From NCBI GenBank assembly GCA_047633055.1, contig JBLIEI010000019.1, forward strand, positions 3,646 through 67,645: a DNA stretch of 64,000 bases, written 5' to 3'. The stretch is from CALJFL01 sp047633055 (lineage in GTDB: Bacteria > Pseudomonadota > Gammaproteobacteria > Pseudomonadales > Halieaceae). Position numbers and translations under genes: made by a program. Shown here piece by piece: positions 35,371 to 43,775 of the stretch (position 1 is the first letter of the stretch; each line of letters starts with the position of its first letter). The notes under the pieces are model-generated. The model did not search any database, had not been told where the DNA came from, and saw only the letters and a list, made by a program, of their open reading frames with translations.

Positions 35371-36297
35371 ATGGCACTGGACAAAGAATATCTGAAATAT
35401 CCGCGGCGCAGCTATGGCATGGACCATGAGCGCTATGACTGGAGCCTGCTAAGCGACCGACCGACCGTCGCGTGGCCCGACGGAGGGAATGTGGCACTGT
35501 GGGTTAACGTTTGCCTGCAGTTTTTCCCTCTAAACCAGCAGGGTAAACCCTTCCCCGTGCCCGGCGGCATGACCATGCCATACCCCGATCTACGGCATTT
35601 CTCATTGCGAGATTACGGCAATCGCGTGGGTATTTACCGCATCCTGAAGGCCTTTGATCAGTATGGTATTCGCTCGAGCTTTGCATTCAGCACACAGTTG
35701 GCCGAGCGAAATCCCTACCTGCTACAACGCATTGTAGACCGGGGTGATGAAATTCTGTGCCACGGCTGGAACATGGACACGTTGCACTATGGTGGTATGC
35801 CTAGAGACGAGGAGAAAGAAATAATTTCACGCTCTCTGTCGCGCCTGCGTGAGTTGAGCGGTCAGCCTGTCACAGGCTGGATCAGCCCGGCACGCAACGA
35901 GAGTGAGAACACGCCGGAATTGCTGGCGGAGCACGGTGTAAGTTACTTTTGTGACTGGGTCAACGATGACATGCCCTACCCGTTCCGTACCGACGCGGGT
36001 GAATTAACAGCAATGCCTTTGTCTAATGAGCTGGAAGACCGGTTCGTAATGATGAACAACCTCCACTCAGAACAGTCTTGGCTGGAACAGATCTGCGATG
36101 CCTGCGACTTTCTGCTGCGCGAAGCAAAGACCGGTGGCGGCCGGATCCTCGCCCTGAACATACACCCCTGGATGCTGGGGCAGCCACATCGCATTGGCAA
36201 ATTAGAGGCTGCCCTGGACTACATTACCTCCCGCGAGGGTATATGGAACGGCTCTGCCACGGAGATTCTGTCCTGCTGGAAGAGCCAGACTTCCTAA
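35371..36297 (+). CDS. Polysaccharide deacetylase-fold protein, PuuE allantoinase-like (subunit 2)
   Basis: 308 residues, the same length as typical PuuE proteins. It shares RDYGNRVGIYRILKAFDQYG with its upstream neighbour and has SSFAFSTQLAERNPYL, ILCHGWNMDTLHYG with a probable ligand His, and GWISPARNESENTPELL. NIHPWMLGQPHRIG is near the end. Three bases separate it from subunit 1, so the pair may form one enzyme of two unlike chains. The stop codon abuts the stop of the convergent CoA-transferase gene with no base between and no terminator. Confidence 0.82.
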   Translation: MALDKEYLKYPRRSYGMDHERYDWSLLSDRPTVAWPDGGNVALWVNVCLQFFPLNQQGKPFPVPGGMTMPYPDLRHFSLRDYGNRVGIYRILKAFDQYGIRSSFAFSTQLAERNPYLLQRIVDRGDEILCHGWNMDTLHYGGMPRDEEKEIISRSLSRLRELSGQPVTGWISPARNESENTPELLAEHGVSYFCDWVNDDMPYPFRTDAGELTAMPLSNELEDRFVMMNNLHSEQSWLEQICDACDFLLREAKTGGGRILALNIHPWMLGQPHRIGKLEAALDYITSREGIWNGSATEILSCWKSQTS

Positions 36298-37503
36298 TCA
36301 ATCTGCCACGACCCCGTCTTTTTTAAGCTGAGTCATCTCTTCATCACTGATTTTCAGCATACCGCGGAGAATTTCATCATTGTGACTCCCTATGTCACCT
36401 CCAGGCCAATCGGTACGACCCGGAGTGCTGCCCAGCTTGGGCATAATCGCCGGAATCTTCAGCGGCTTGCCGTCTATTTCAACGCTCTCGAACAGCCCCC
36501 TCGCCTGATACTGGGGATCCACCATCATATCTTCAACGCTGTAAATAGGACCGACCGGAACGCGCATTTCTTCTAGCGTGCTAATGATGTGGGCGGATGA
36601 ATGTGCCTCGCACCATGAAGCCAGGGCGGCATCGATTTCTGCTTCATTAACGACCCGACCCGCATTGTCCGACATCCCCGGATTGTCAGCCATATCTGGG
36701 CGCCCCGCTGTCGCCATTAGGCGTTTGAAGATCGCATCTCCATTGCCGCCGATAACAACATACTTATCATCGTTACAGCGATAGGTATTGGTCGGCACGA
36801 TGCCCGTTATCGTGGTGCCTGACGGCTCACGGATGGCGCCAGCACCATCGTATTCGGGCACTATACCTTCCATGAGGTTGAAAATAGACTCATACAGAGC
36901 TACATCAATTACCTGCCCTTCACCGCGGCCTGGTTTCGCCCGCTGAATCAGGGCAAAGGCAACACCCAAAGCAGCGTGTATAGCCGACAGCGTATCGCCC
37001 AGGCTGATATTGGGACGGACAGGGGGCTTGCCGGGTTCGCCATTGATATAGCGGAAGCCACCGAAGCCCTCAGTCACAGAAGCATATCCCGGTTTGGAAG
37101 CGTTAGGACCGGTCTGTCCGTATCCGGATATTCTGGCGTAAATCAATCCGGGGTTATCGGCCTTGAGCTGTTCAGGGCCCAACCCCCACTTTTCCATCTG
37201 GCCAGGCCGGAAGTTTTCGACCACCACGTCCGCGGTTAGCAATAACTCTCTGGCCAGCTCCTGCCCGCGTTTAGACTTGAGATCCAGAGTCACGCTTTTC
37301 TTATTGCGGCCCAGACTGCGATACCAAAGGGACGCACCGTCTTTAACCAGTCGCCAACCGCGTATAGGATCACCGCCAGGAGGCTCAATTTTAATGACCT
37401 CTGCGCCGAAATAAGAAAGGATGGTTCCGGTGAACGGCCCCGCTAACAACTGGCCAAGCTCAATAACTCTCAGGCCGTCTAGCGGTCTTTCGGCTGTAGT
37501 CAT
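36298..37503 (-). CDS. Family III CoA-transferase (CaiB/BaiF)
   Basis: 401 residues. The family's opening GLRVIELGQLLAGPFTGTIL, then FGAEVIKIEPPGGDP, LDLKSKRGQEL and VENFRPGQMEKWGL are all present. The catalytic Asp is probably in ISLGDTLSAIHAALG. Enzymes of this class move CoA between carboxylic acids such as succinyl-, formyl- or acyl-CoA pairs. It is convergent with the deacetylase-like gene and divergent from the symporter gene 353 bases away. Acid substrate unknown. Confidence 0.9.
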   Translation of the reverse strand: MTTAERPLDGLRVIELGQLLAGPFTGTILSYFGAEVIKIEPPGGDPIRGWRLVKDGASLWYRSLGRNKKSVTLDLKSKRGQELARELLLTADVVVENFRPGQMEKWGLGPEQLKADNPGLIYARISGYGQTGPNASKPGYASVTEGFGGFRYINGEPGKPPVRPNISLGDTLSAIHAALGVAFALIQRAKPGRGEGQVIDVALYESIFNLMEGIVPEYDGAGAIREPSGTTITGIVPTNTYRCNDDKYVVIGGNGDAIFKRLMATAGRPDMADNPGMSDNAGRVVNEAEIDAALASWCEAHSSAHIISTLEEMRVPVGPIYSVEDMMVDPQYQARGLFESVEIDGKPLKIPAIMPKLGSTPGRTDWPGGDIGSHNDEILRGMLKISDEEMTQLKKDGVVAD

Positions 37504-37856
37504 ATCAATTCATTCCCTTATGCTGGATTTCTATTATGGTATTGTCGCGATTTTTGGCTCGCTAAAATAAGCGGCCAAGCACTAGCCTAGACCAAAAGTG
37601 GTGTGAATATAACATCTATGATTTGGCACGCAATTAGTAAATCTCAAACAGGTTGCCGACGGTAAAAACTTGATATTACGGAAGTCGGCGCAGGCAACTT
37701 GACCGGCTCGTTGTTGGGATATCGCTGACATCGTTATTTTATTTTGATGATAACTAATATCGAGATAGCCTATTAGATGGTAAGTTAAAGCGCTAAGCAC
37801 AATAAACTGTCGATTAAGTCGGCTTAACTAACAAGGACCACTCTTCGTCTAGTGAA
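37504..37856. other. Divergent intergenic region, no gene seen
   Basis: AT-richer DNA between the CoA-transferase and symporter starts. Both promoters should lie here, but I can name no convincing -35/-10 pair or operator. Confidence 0.5.
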
Positions 37857-39410
37857 ATGAGCCTATATTCTTATGCATGGTTATTTATGGTGCTTTACAT
37901 TGGCGCCATGTTGGGACTTGGATATATCGCCAGCCGTCGCGTCAAGGGTGCTGATGATTTTGCCACAGCTCGCAACAGCTATGGTCCTTTATTATTGTCC
38001 TTGGCGTTCGCCTCTACTGCCGCCAGCGGTGCGACCTTTCTTGGCATGCCCGGGCTGACCTACACCTACGGTGTATCGGTCTTATGGATCGCATTTCTCT
38101 ACCCCATCGGGATTTATATTGGCGTTATGATTTGTCAGCACAGCATTGGCCGTTTTGGCAATGCCGCTGGCGCACGCTCCATTCCGGAATACCTCGGTGA
38201 ACGCTATCAATCTGAAGCATTGCGGATTTCGGCAGCTGTATTGTCATTGCTGCTGTTGTTCTACCTTGCCGGGCAGTTAATAGCCGGCCTGGTGATGTTC
38301 GAAATGATGTTAGGGCTGTCTCAAGAGTGGGCGCTCGCGATTACAGCGGTGGTTTTAATCGGTTACGTAACCATGGGAGGGGCCCATGCCGACATTCTTA
38401 CCGACGGAGCACAAGGCGCATTGATGGTATTGTTAGCACTGGCAATTACTGTGTTTTTCCTCAAAGGATTTGGCGTCGGTGGACTTGATTCCATGCTGGA
38501 TAACCTTCGCCAACAGGACTCCTTTTTGATGACTGGATTTAATCCCTCAACAGCGATTACCGCATCAAGCTGGTCATATATTTCGCTGGTCATCGCCCAC
38601 ATACCGCTGGGCCTGCTTCCCCATATCGGCAACAAGTTATGGGCGCTGGAAGACGAAAAAAGTCGAGTCCGCTTTTTGGTTCTCGCTTTCGTATTCGGCA
38701 TGATTATGCCAACCATATCATTGGGCGGTTTAGTCGCCCGCGCACTATTCGAAGACAGCCTGTTAGCAGGTGGCGCAAACGCCGCCCTTCCAGCTGTGTT
38801 TATTGAGTTATTCCCTGCCTGGTTGGCAGCACTGCTAGGGGTAGGCGTGCTGGCCGCGATTATGTCCACAGCCGACGGTTTACTGATATCCACGTCACAG
38901 GTTTTTGCCAACGACATTTATCGCCGCAGTATTGCGCCTCGCTTTCACTCCCATCTCACTGACCAGGAGCTTGACAGCAGGGTACTAAGAATCAGTCGAG
39001 CTTTAACCGTCTTGACCTTGATCGGTGCGATCATCCTCGGTTGGTCAGTCATGCATATGAACATCGCCTTGCTGGTCTGGGCTGGTGTAGGCGGCTTTAC
39101 CGCCGCATTGATGGGGCCCCTGGTACTCGGGTCGCTGTGGGTTGGCATTTCCAAGGCCGGAGCACTCGCCGGTTTTTGGGGCGGGGCGATCACTTTCGTT
39201 CTTATACACGGGCAAATTATTGACGGGCTGTGGCTAACAGGAACAGTTTTGGCAAGTGCGGGAGAATGGTTTGCATTTTACGCGCAAAGCCCGTATTCCG
39301 CGGCTGCAATGGGTGGGCTTGTCTCTGTTGCGCTGTGTATCGTGGTATCGAAGTTCACCTCCCCATTACCAGCTGAGCATTTAGCCCAGGTGGTTAACAG
39401 GGTCTGCTAA
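37857..39410 (+). CDS. Sodium:solute symporter family protein
   Basis: 517 residues with about thirteen hydrophobic segments. The SSS pattern is clear: ASRRVKGADDFATARNSYGP, then SLAFASTAASGATFLGMPGL with the sodium-site Ser/Thr residues, RSIPEYLGERYQSEALR, and LAAIMSTADGLLISTSQVFANDIYR. Substrates of the family include proline, pantothenate, carboxylates and urea-type molecules. Its position beside the ureidase/deacetylase operon suggests it imports that pathway's substrate. The ribosome site before ATG 37857 is poor. Confidence 0.9.
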   Translation: MSLYSYAWLFMVLYIGAMLGLGYIASRRVKGADDFATARNSYGPLLLSLAFASTAASGATFLGMPGLTYTYGVSVLWIAFLYPIGIYIGVMICQHSIGRFGNAAGARSIPEYLGERYQSEALRISAAVLSLLLLFYLAGQLIAGLVMFEMMLGLSQEWALAITAVVLIGYVTMGGAHADILTDGAQGALMVLLALAITVFFLKGFGVGGLDSMLDNLRQQDSFLMTGFNPSTAITASSWSYISLVIAHIPLGLLPHIGNKLWALEDEKSRVRFLVLAFVFGMIMPTISLGGLVARALFEDSLLAGGANAALPAVFIELFPAWLAALLGVGVLAAIMSTADGLLISTSQVFANDIYRRSIAPRFHSHLTDQELDSRVLRISRALTVLTLIGAIILGWSVMHMNIALLVWAGVGGFTAALMGPLVLGSLWVGISKAGALAGFWGGAITFVLIHGQIIDGLWLTGTVLASAGEWFAFYAQSPYSAAAMGGLVSVALCIVVSKFTSPLPAEHLAQVVNRVC

Positions 39411-39502
39411 CTATTAAATAATGGCACTGTGAAGCAGCTTAGAGGTCAGTTGCTGGGCAATACAAGGGGCTAAGGTTGTGGCTCGTCTCCATCGCCGATT
39501 AG

Positions 39503-40018
39503 CTACTCACTCAATACTGACCTAACCTCTACCGTGGCATGCAGGGTGCGGTGCACGGGGCAGGGATCAGCTATCTGCAGCAGGCGCTGCCGCTGCTCTT
39601 CCAACAAATCGCCGCTCAAGGTCACCTGCCGTTCCAATACCTCAATCTGTCTGGGCTTCTCTTCACAGCCCTCACAATCCTCGATGTACTCACGGAAATG
39701 CCGCAGTGCAACCACAACATGCTCCAACGGCAGTGACTTGCTCCCGGCATACATGCGCAACGTCATAGAAGTGCACGCCCCAAGCTGTGACCTATCATCA
39801 GAGCAGGTGCCTCGTAGTTGTCGCGCAGAAAATCACTGGCTGCCAATAGGTCCTGCAAGTTGGAAGAAAAGTTGGTGTTAGCGAAATCGCCATCACTATT
39901 GCCCAGTCCAGTGAAGTCAAAGCGCAAACAGCGCATAGCAGAGGATATTGTTCTCGGGTGTCTCCAGTGCGCCGCTTAAGCTCAGTCCATTACTGGCAAA
40001 CGCTACTTTTTGTCTCAT
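39503..40018 (-). pseudogene. Alpha/beta hydrolase-OsmC fusion gene, collapsed by deletions
   Basis: From ATG 40018 the minus strand encodes MRQKVAFASNGLSLSGALET as in bifunctional hydrolase/OsmC proteins. After CYALFA a deletion and frameshift join it to LRFDFTGLGNSDGDFANTNF, so about 25 residues are missing. The reading continues to MIGHSLG, the nucleophile elbow, and then jumps in another frame to MTLRMYAGSKSLPLEHVVVA, the OsmC domain, which ends at 39503 (PCPVHRTLHATVEV). The rest of the hydrolase and the front of OsmC, roughly 200 residues, are gone. The intact protein is about 400 residues, the remnant about 170. The last 87 codons alone could still be translated but lack the OsmC N-terminal half. 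Confidence 0.85.
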
Positions 40019-40209
40019 GCGTACTCTCTCTCGATTGACCTACTAACACGTTAGCTCATAGCGAAGGATTTTACGCCGCTAATTACCTTTTTTCATCCAT
40101 CTTGCATGAACACAGTACTACTTCGTCTGGATGACCATGGCTCAGTCGCTAGTCCTTGAGCTGAATCACTGCACTGCCACGACTAAGGCGGCAAAGTCTT
40201 GATGAGTAG

Positions 40210-40330
40210 CGAGACCCGATGTCCGACATCAGCGACTTTGTCGCCAAACTCGAAACGCTAAAGCCGTATATTATTCGTAACGGTCCCTGCGAACAGGATG
40301 GCCTTCATGCGCTGGACGACGGCCGACTAA
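40210..40330 (+). pseudogene. Fragment resembling fumarate reductase/succinate dehydrogenase iron-sulfur subunit
   Basis: RDPMSDISDFVAKLETLKPY followed by IIRNGPCEQDG resembles the stretch just before the second cysteine cluster of FrdB/SdhB (E. coli FrdB has DMTHFIESLEAIKPYIIGN). Only about 35 residues match. Neither flank continues the protein and the cysteine motifs are absent, so this is at best a relic. The rest of the frame to 40521 reads as random sequence. 40019-40209 holds nothing I can support. Confidence 0.4.
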
Positions 40331-40447
40331 GTTCCTCGCGGTTTCGCGCTACTTCTGTTTTTACCAGTCGCGTAGCCGGTAATCTCCGAGAGCGGCCTAG
40401 GTGTGGCAATATAGGCTGCCTAAATAGTTATATTGTTGGAGGTAAGC

Positions 40448-40795
40448 TTGAAGAACGCTTATACACGACTTCTGGTGATTGTCATGAGTCTTTGGCCCTG
40501 CATTGGTGTTGCCGACGATAGGGTTGAAGAGGTGGCATGCTTGGCCTATTGGCAATTACGGAGTGTGGGTTTAGAGCGTGAGTATGGAATAGAAAGCGCA
40601 AAGAAGTCGAACGAGTACCAGCAGAATTACAAATCTGGGCTGCATAATTTAAAGCAAAAAGTAGATCCTGGTAATGCGGCAAAGCAGGTGTTTGCATCTA
40701 TGAAGACTTTGTTGGAAGACATTGATTATGACTATGATCGAACCGGAGAGTTGGATGCCAAGTATGCAGCTCCTTGTCTGAGGCGCGGGCCCTAG
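40448..40795 (+). CDS. Small secreted protein, unknown; possible C-terminal frameshift
   Basis: 115 residues from TTG 40448, chosen because GGAGG ends five bases before it and it starts a signal peptide (KNAYTRLLVIVMSLWPCIGVADD). The mature part is polar, with EYGIESAKKSNEYQQNYKSG and a Cys pair. In a shifted frame the sequence after AKYA continues sensibly as SLSEARALAKKVGVPTAAKL to a TAG at 40864, so the gene may have lost its natural end by a one-base change near 40770. The stretch is AT-richer than its surroundings. Family not recognised. Confidence 0.5.
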   Translation: MKNAYTRLLVIVMSLWPCIGVADDRVEEVACLAYWQLRSVGLEREYGIESAKKSNEYQQNYKSGLHNLKQKVDPGNAAKQVFASMKTLLEDIDYDYDRTGELDAKYAAPCLRRGP

Positions 40796-40982
40796 CTAAA
40801 AAGGTGGGTGTGCCAACGGCAGCAAAGCTAAAAGACCCAAGTCTTGCGCCCTTTCAACGAACTTAGAGCCGAGAGAATTGATGATTAACAGCTTACAGTT
40901 AAATTGGTCTCTTGAACAAATATCGCAGTGGTTGAAGATTGATATAGTCATGCGAAAAACAATCTGGATATCTCACTAGCCC

Positions 40983-41026
40983 CTATATAAAAATTTATAC
41001 GTACGCTCTAGAAAATTTTTATATAG
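40983..41026. repeat. Perfect 14-base AT-rich inverted repeat
   Basis: CTATATAAAAATTT (40983-40996) and AAATTTTTATATAG (41013-41026) are exact reverse complements around a 16-base spacer that contains TACGTA. Such a long AT-rich dyad by chance is unlikely. It could be a protein-binding site, a relic of a mobile element end or a cruciform. It has no GC-rich stem and no following T-tract, so it is not an intrinsic terminator. Confidence 0.7.
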
Positions 41027-41122
41027 CTTGTTAGTAAAGTATTTAAAGCGCGGACATAAGAAGCGTCAAAGTAAAAATCACTCAAGGTCAGGAGATCGTG
41101 GCGCCATCAATACCGTTAATAG

Positions 41123-41359
41123 TGGTCAATCTGTACTCGCCCAAAATGTGACCTCCACAGCGGACTGACCGATGCGGCGCAATCTGCTGCATGTATCGAA
41201 AAACTTGGGAACCTTGCTTATCCCGTGTGGTCTATCAACCGGGCTATGGAGATCATCGGTGCATCACCCGATACGCAAGTAGCATCAGAACTCATCGAAT
41301 GTCTGGTGCGCTTGCTCTTCATTGAAAAAATTAGGAACTCGAACACGGAGCTTGTTTAA
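41123..41359 (+). pseudogene. Open frame without start codon ahead of AP2-like gene; possible relic
   Basis: A 78-codon frame gives plausible protein text (CDLHSGLTDAAQSAACIEKL, WSINRAMEIIGASPDTQVAS, then LIECLVRLLFIEKI) ending four bases before the AP2-like ATG. No ATG, GTG or TTG with a ribosome site begins it. It could be the tail of a truncated gene or chance. The family is not recognised. 40867-41122 otherwise holds only the inverted repeat. Confidence 0.3.
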
Positions 41360-41362
41360 GTA

Positions 41363-41881
41363 ATGGATGGCAAATCGCAGGGAACGCGACGTAATAACAA
41401 TACGGGCAAGGTGATGTACGGTATTTCGCGCATCGATACTGACCGCTTTCGCACGCACGCTTGGCGGGTAAAATTGACCCGACGAGGCAAAAACTACGTC
41501 AAAAACTTTCCCGATAAACACTGGGGTGGAAAGCTTAAAGCTCTGGTGCAGGCAAAGGCATTTCGAGATGAATTTCTAGAGCAACACCCGCCTCTGTCTC
41601 GTGTAGAATATTGTTCGATTTTACGCAGTAATAACCAGACTGGCATCACCGGAGTCTACCGTTACGCCAAAAGCTTCACGCTCAAGAATGGCGAGATAAA
41701 AGAAAGCTGGTACTGGGAAGCCACCTGGCCCATTGGGAGTAGTAAACAATCCCACCTCACGTTTCCCGTCAATGAATACGGAGAAGACAAGGCTAGACAG
41801 CTCGCTGTTCGGGCCCGCAAAGACGCGCTTAGCGCAATCGTTGGACACTATTGGGCATCAGCGCGGGGAGCGACCGAATAA
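41363..41881 (+). CDS. Protein with two AP2-like DNA-binding domains
   Basis: 172 residues. The C-terminal half fits a bacterial AP2 domain: NNQTGITGVYRYAKSF, then WYWEATWPIGSSKQSHLTFP with three strands, and EDKARQLAVRARKDAL as the packing helix. The N-terminal half repeats the plan more loosely: YGISRIDTDRFRTHAWRVKL, KNYVKNFPDKHWGG and ALVQAKAFRDEFL. It is basic throughout. In bacteria AP2 domains occur in homing endonucleases, integrases and stand-alone regulators; no nuclease motif is seen here. The neighbourhood contains gene relics and an AT-rich dyad, suggesting an accessory origin. The ribosome site is weak. Confidence 0.7.
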   Translation: MDGKSQGTRRNNNTGKVMYGISRIDTDRFRTHAWRVKLTRRGKNYVKNFPDKHWGGKLKALVQAKAFRDEFLEQHPPLSRVEYCSILRSNNQTGITGVYRYAKSFTLKNGEIKESWYWEATWPIGSSKQSHLTFPVNEYGEDKARQLAVRARKDALSAIVGHYWASARGATE

Positions 41882-42177
41882 GGCTCCTTGTTTCCACAAA
41901 TCAAAGACAATATTTCACCAAGAACCTGAAGTGACGTACGTGGTTATGCGGCCGCACAGAGAAGTATTCAAGCTTACGACCATGCTCCGGTTGTTTAACA
42001 TCTCCCGCAGTCGGTAATCTACATGCCGCAATCGTCAAAGCGATCCATCGTGTAGGCAACAGCGTCGAATCAAGCTTGGTGCGGTCGTCGAGGAGGCCTT
42101 TAAGGGCAGGCCTATAAAGTCATTTAATGAGGTATCCACCGTTGATGGGCAGGATCATGTTGAGTAACGGAAGATAT

Positions 42178-42203
42178 AAAAAAACCCGGCGAAGCCGGGC
42201 TTT
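42178..42203 (-). terminator. Intrinsic terminator of the arylsulfatase gene
   Basis: On the minus strand AGCCCGGC-TTC-GCCGGG is followed by seven T (42184-42178). It lies 19 bases beyond the sulfatase stop at 42222. On the plus strand the stem is followed only by CTTTTCT, so termination there would be weaker. Confidence 0.9.
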
Positions 42204-42221
42204 TCTAGTGCCTGATGTTAA

Positions 42222-43775
42222 CTAGCCACCGTCGGGTGTCAGCTGATCAATAATTGCTTCTTGGTCAATAGTAAAGCTAGCAGCCTTATAACGAGGCGGA
42301 AATTCAACATAAGTCTTAAAGTGTTCAACAACTCCCGCTTGGGCTGGCAATAACAGATAAGCCCTGTCTATATACCAATCCCAGTAGGTGTTAGAGGTAA
42401 TGGTAGCGTTTTCGTATGGATCCGTACGCAGGTTAAACAAGAAAGGCATACGTGTTTTAGTGAACGGTTCGGCCCAAATATTTAAAGTGCCTGTTTCGCG
42501 TTGCTGTGCGAAAACAACTTTCCAGTTGTCATAACGCAGACCCGTTAGATCACCGTCGTCAGAATAGTAAAAGAAACCTTCACGAGGGCCTTCTTCTTGC
42601 TCTCCCATCAGATGAGGTAGGAAGTTAAAACCATCCAAATGCACTTTAAATTTCTTGCCTCCCGTAGAATGCCCTTTTAGTAGCTTCTCTTTGATCTGGT
42701 CATCACCCGCGGCAGCCATAAATGTGGGTGCCCAGTCTAAATGCGACATGATTTCATTGGATACTGACCCTGGTTCGATGTGTCCAGGCCAGCGAACCAT
42801 AGCCGGTACGCGATATGCACCTTCCCAGTTGGTATTTTTTTCACCACGAAATGGCGTGGTGCCTGCGTCGGGCCAAGTGTTCATGTGAGGGCCGTTGTCA
42901 GTTGAGTACACTACGATGGTATTGTCTCTTAAACCTAGCTCATCGATTTTGTCTAGCACCGTACCCACATTTTTATCATGGTCAATCATTACGTCATGAT
43001 AAGTGCTTTGCCATTGCCCTGCTTGGCCTTCACTTCCGGGCTTGGCATAGGTACGAAAATGCATGTGAGTGAAGTTAACCCAGGCAAAAAATGGCTTGCC
43101 GGCTTTGGCTTGTTCTTCGATCCACTTGGCAGAGCGAGCGGCTATGTCATCATCTATGATTTCCATGCGCTTTTTGGTAAGCGGGCCAGTGTCTTCAATA
43201 CGGCCATCGGCATAGCTGTGAATAACACCACGTGGACCAAAGTTCTTACGAAATTCTGGATCTTTTGGATAATCTTTATGCTCAGGTTCTTCTTCGGCAT
43301 TTAAGTGGTACAAGTTACCGTAAAATTCATCAAAGCCGTGATTGGTAGGCAACATGTCATCTTTGTCACCAAGATGATTTTTACCAAACTGACCCGTTGC
43401 ATAGCCTTGACCTTTTAACAATTCTGCAATCGTCGGATCTTTCTCATGCATACCGATATCGGCACCTGGCATACCCACTTTACTTAGGCCGGTGCGGTAA
43501 ACATTTTGACCGGTAATAAAGGCTGAACGACCTGCGGTACAGCTTTGCTCGGCATAATAATCAGTAAACATCATGCCTTCGGCGGCAACGCTGTCGATGT
43601 TGGGGGTTGTGTAGCCCATTACACCTCGGGTGTAAGCGCTAATATTGGACTGACCGATATCATCTCCCCAGATGACAACGATATTGGGTTTCGTGGCGTC
43701 ATCTGCCGCGTGGGTCATGCCTGCTGTCAACAGACAAACCGCTGCCGTGACAAGCGCATTGCGCTTTAGCTTCAT
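42222..43775 (-). CDS. Secreted type I arylsulfatase
   Basis: 517 residues with signal peptide MKLKRNALVTAAVCLLTAG. The modified-Cys site is EQSCTAGRSAFITG (C-x-A-x-R form), NIVVIWGDDIGQSN provides the metal-binding Asp pair, GKNHLGD a Lys/His set, and YSTDNGPHMNTWPD the distal Asp-Asn. Formylglycine maturation by FGE is required, and no FGE gene is in the window. A strong ribosome site (AAGGAG) precedes the ATG. It closely resembles the sulfatase at 56647 along its length. Its DNA is AT-richer than its neighbours. The target could be a sulfated algal glycan or aryl sulfate. Confidence 0.9.
   Translation of the reverse strand: MKLKRNALVTAAVCLLTAGMTHAADDATKPNIVVIWGDDIGQSNISAYTRGVMGYTTPNIDSVAAEGMMFTDYYAEQSCTAGRSAFITGQNVYRTGLSKVGMPGADIGMHEKDPTIAELLKGQGYATGQFGKNHLGDKDDMLPTNHGFDEFYGNLYHLNAEEEPEHKDYPKDPEFRKNFGPRGVIHSYADGRIEDTGPLTKKRMEIIDDDIAARSAKWIEEQAKAGKPFFAWVNFTHMHFRTYAKPGSEGQAGQWQSTYHDVMIDHDKNVGTVLDKIDELGLRDNTIVVYSTDNGPHMNTWPDAGTTPFRGEKNTNWEGAYRVPAMVRWPGHIEPGSVSNEIMSHLDWAPTFMAAAGDDQIKEKLLKGHSTGGKKFKVHLDGFNFLPHLMGEQEEGPREGFFYYSDDGDLTGLRYDNWKVVFAQQRETGTLNIWAEPFTKTRMPFLFNLRTDPYENATITSNTYWDWYIDRAYLLLPAQAGVVEHFKTYVEFPPRYKAASFTIDQEAIIDQLTPDGG

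Noticed and set aside
38363..38917. 184-codon minus-strand frame opposite the symporter
   Set aside because: Shadow of hydrophobic codons read backwards; Ser/Pro/Asn-rich and without motifs.
40983..41026. AT-rich dyad as an intrinsic terminator
   Set aside because: The stem is almost all A-T and no T-tract follows as a separate feature; no gene ends properly in front of it.
42222..43775. Sulfatase as choline sulfatase (betC) of the nearby bet operon
   Set aside because: It is exported, has a C-T-A-G-R site and matches the arylsulfatase at 56647; BetC enzymes are cytoplasmic and differ in motif, and the gene is not in the bet operon.
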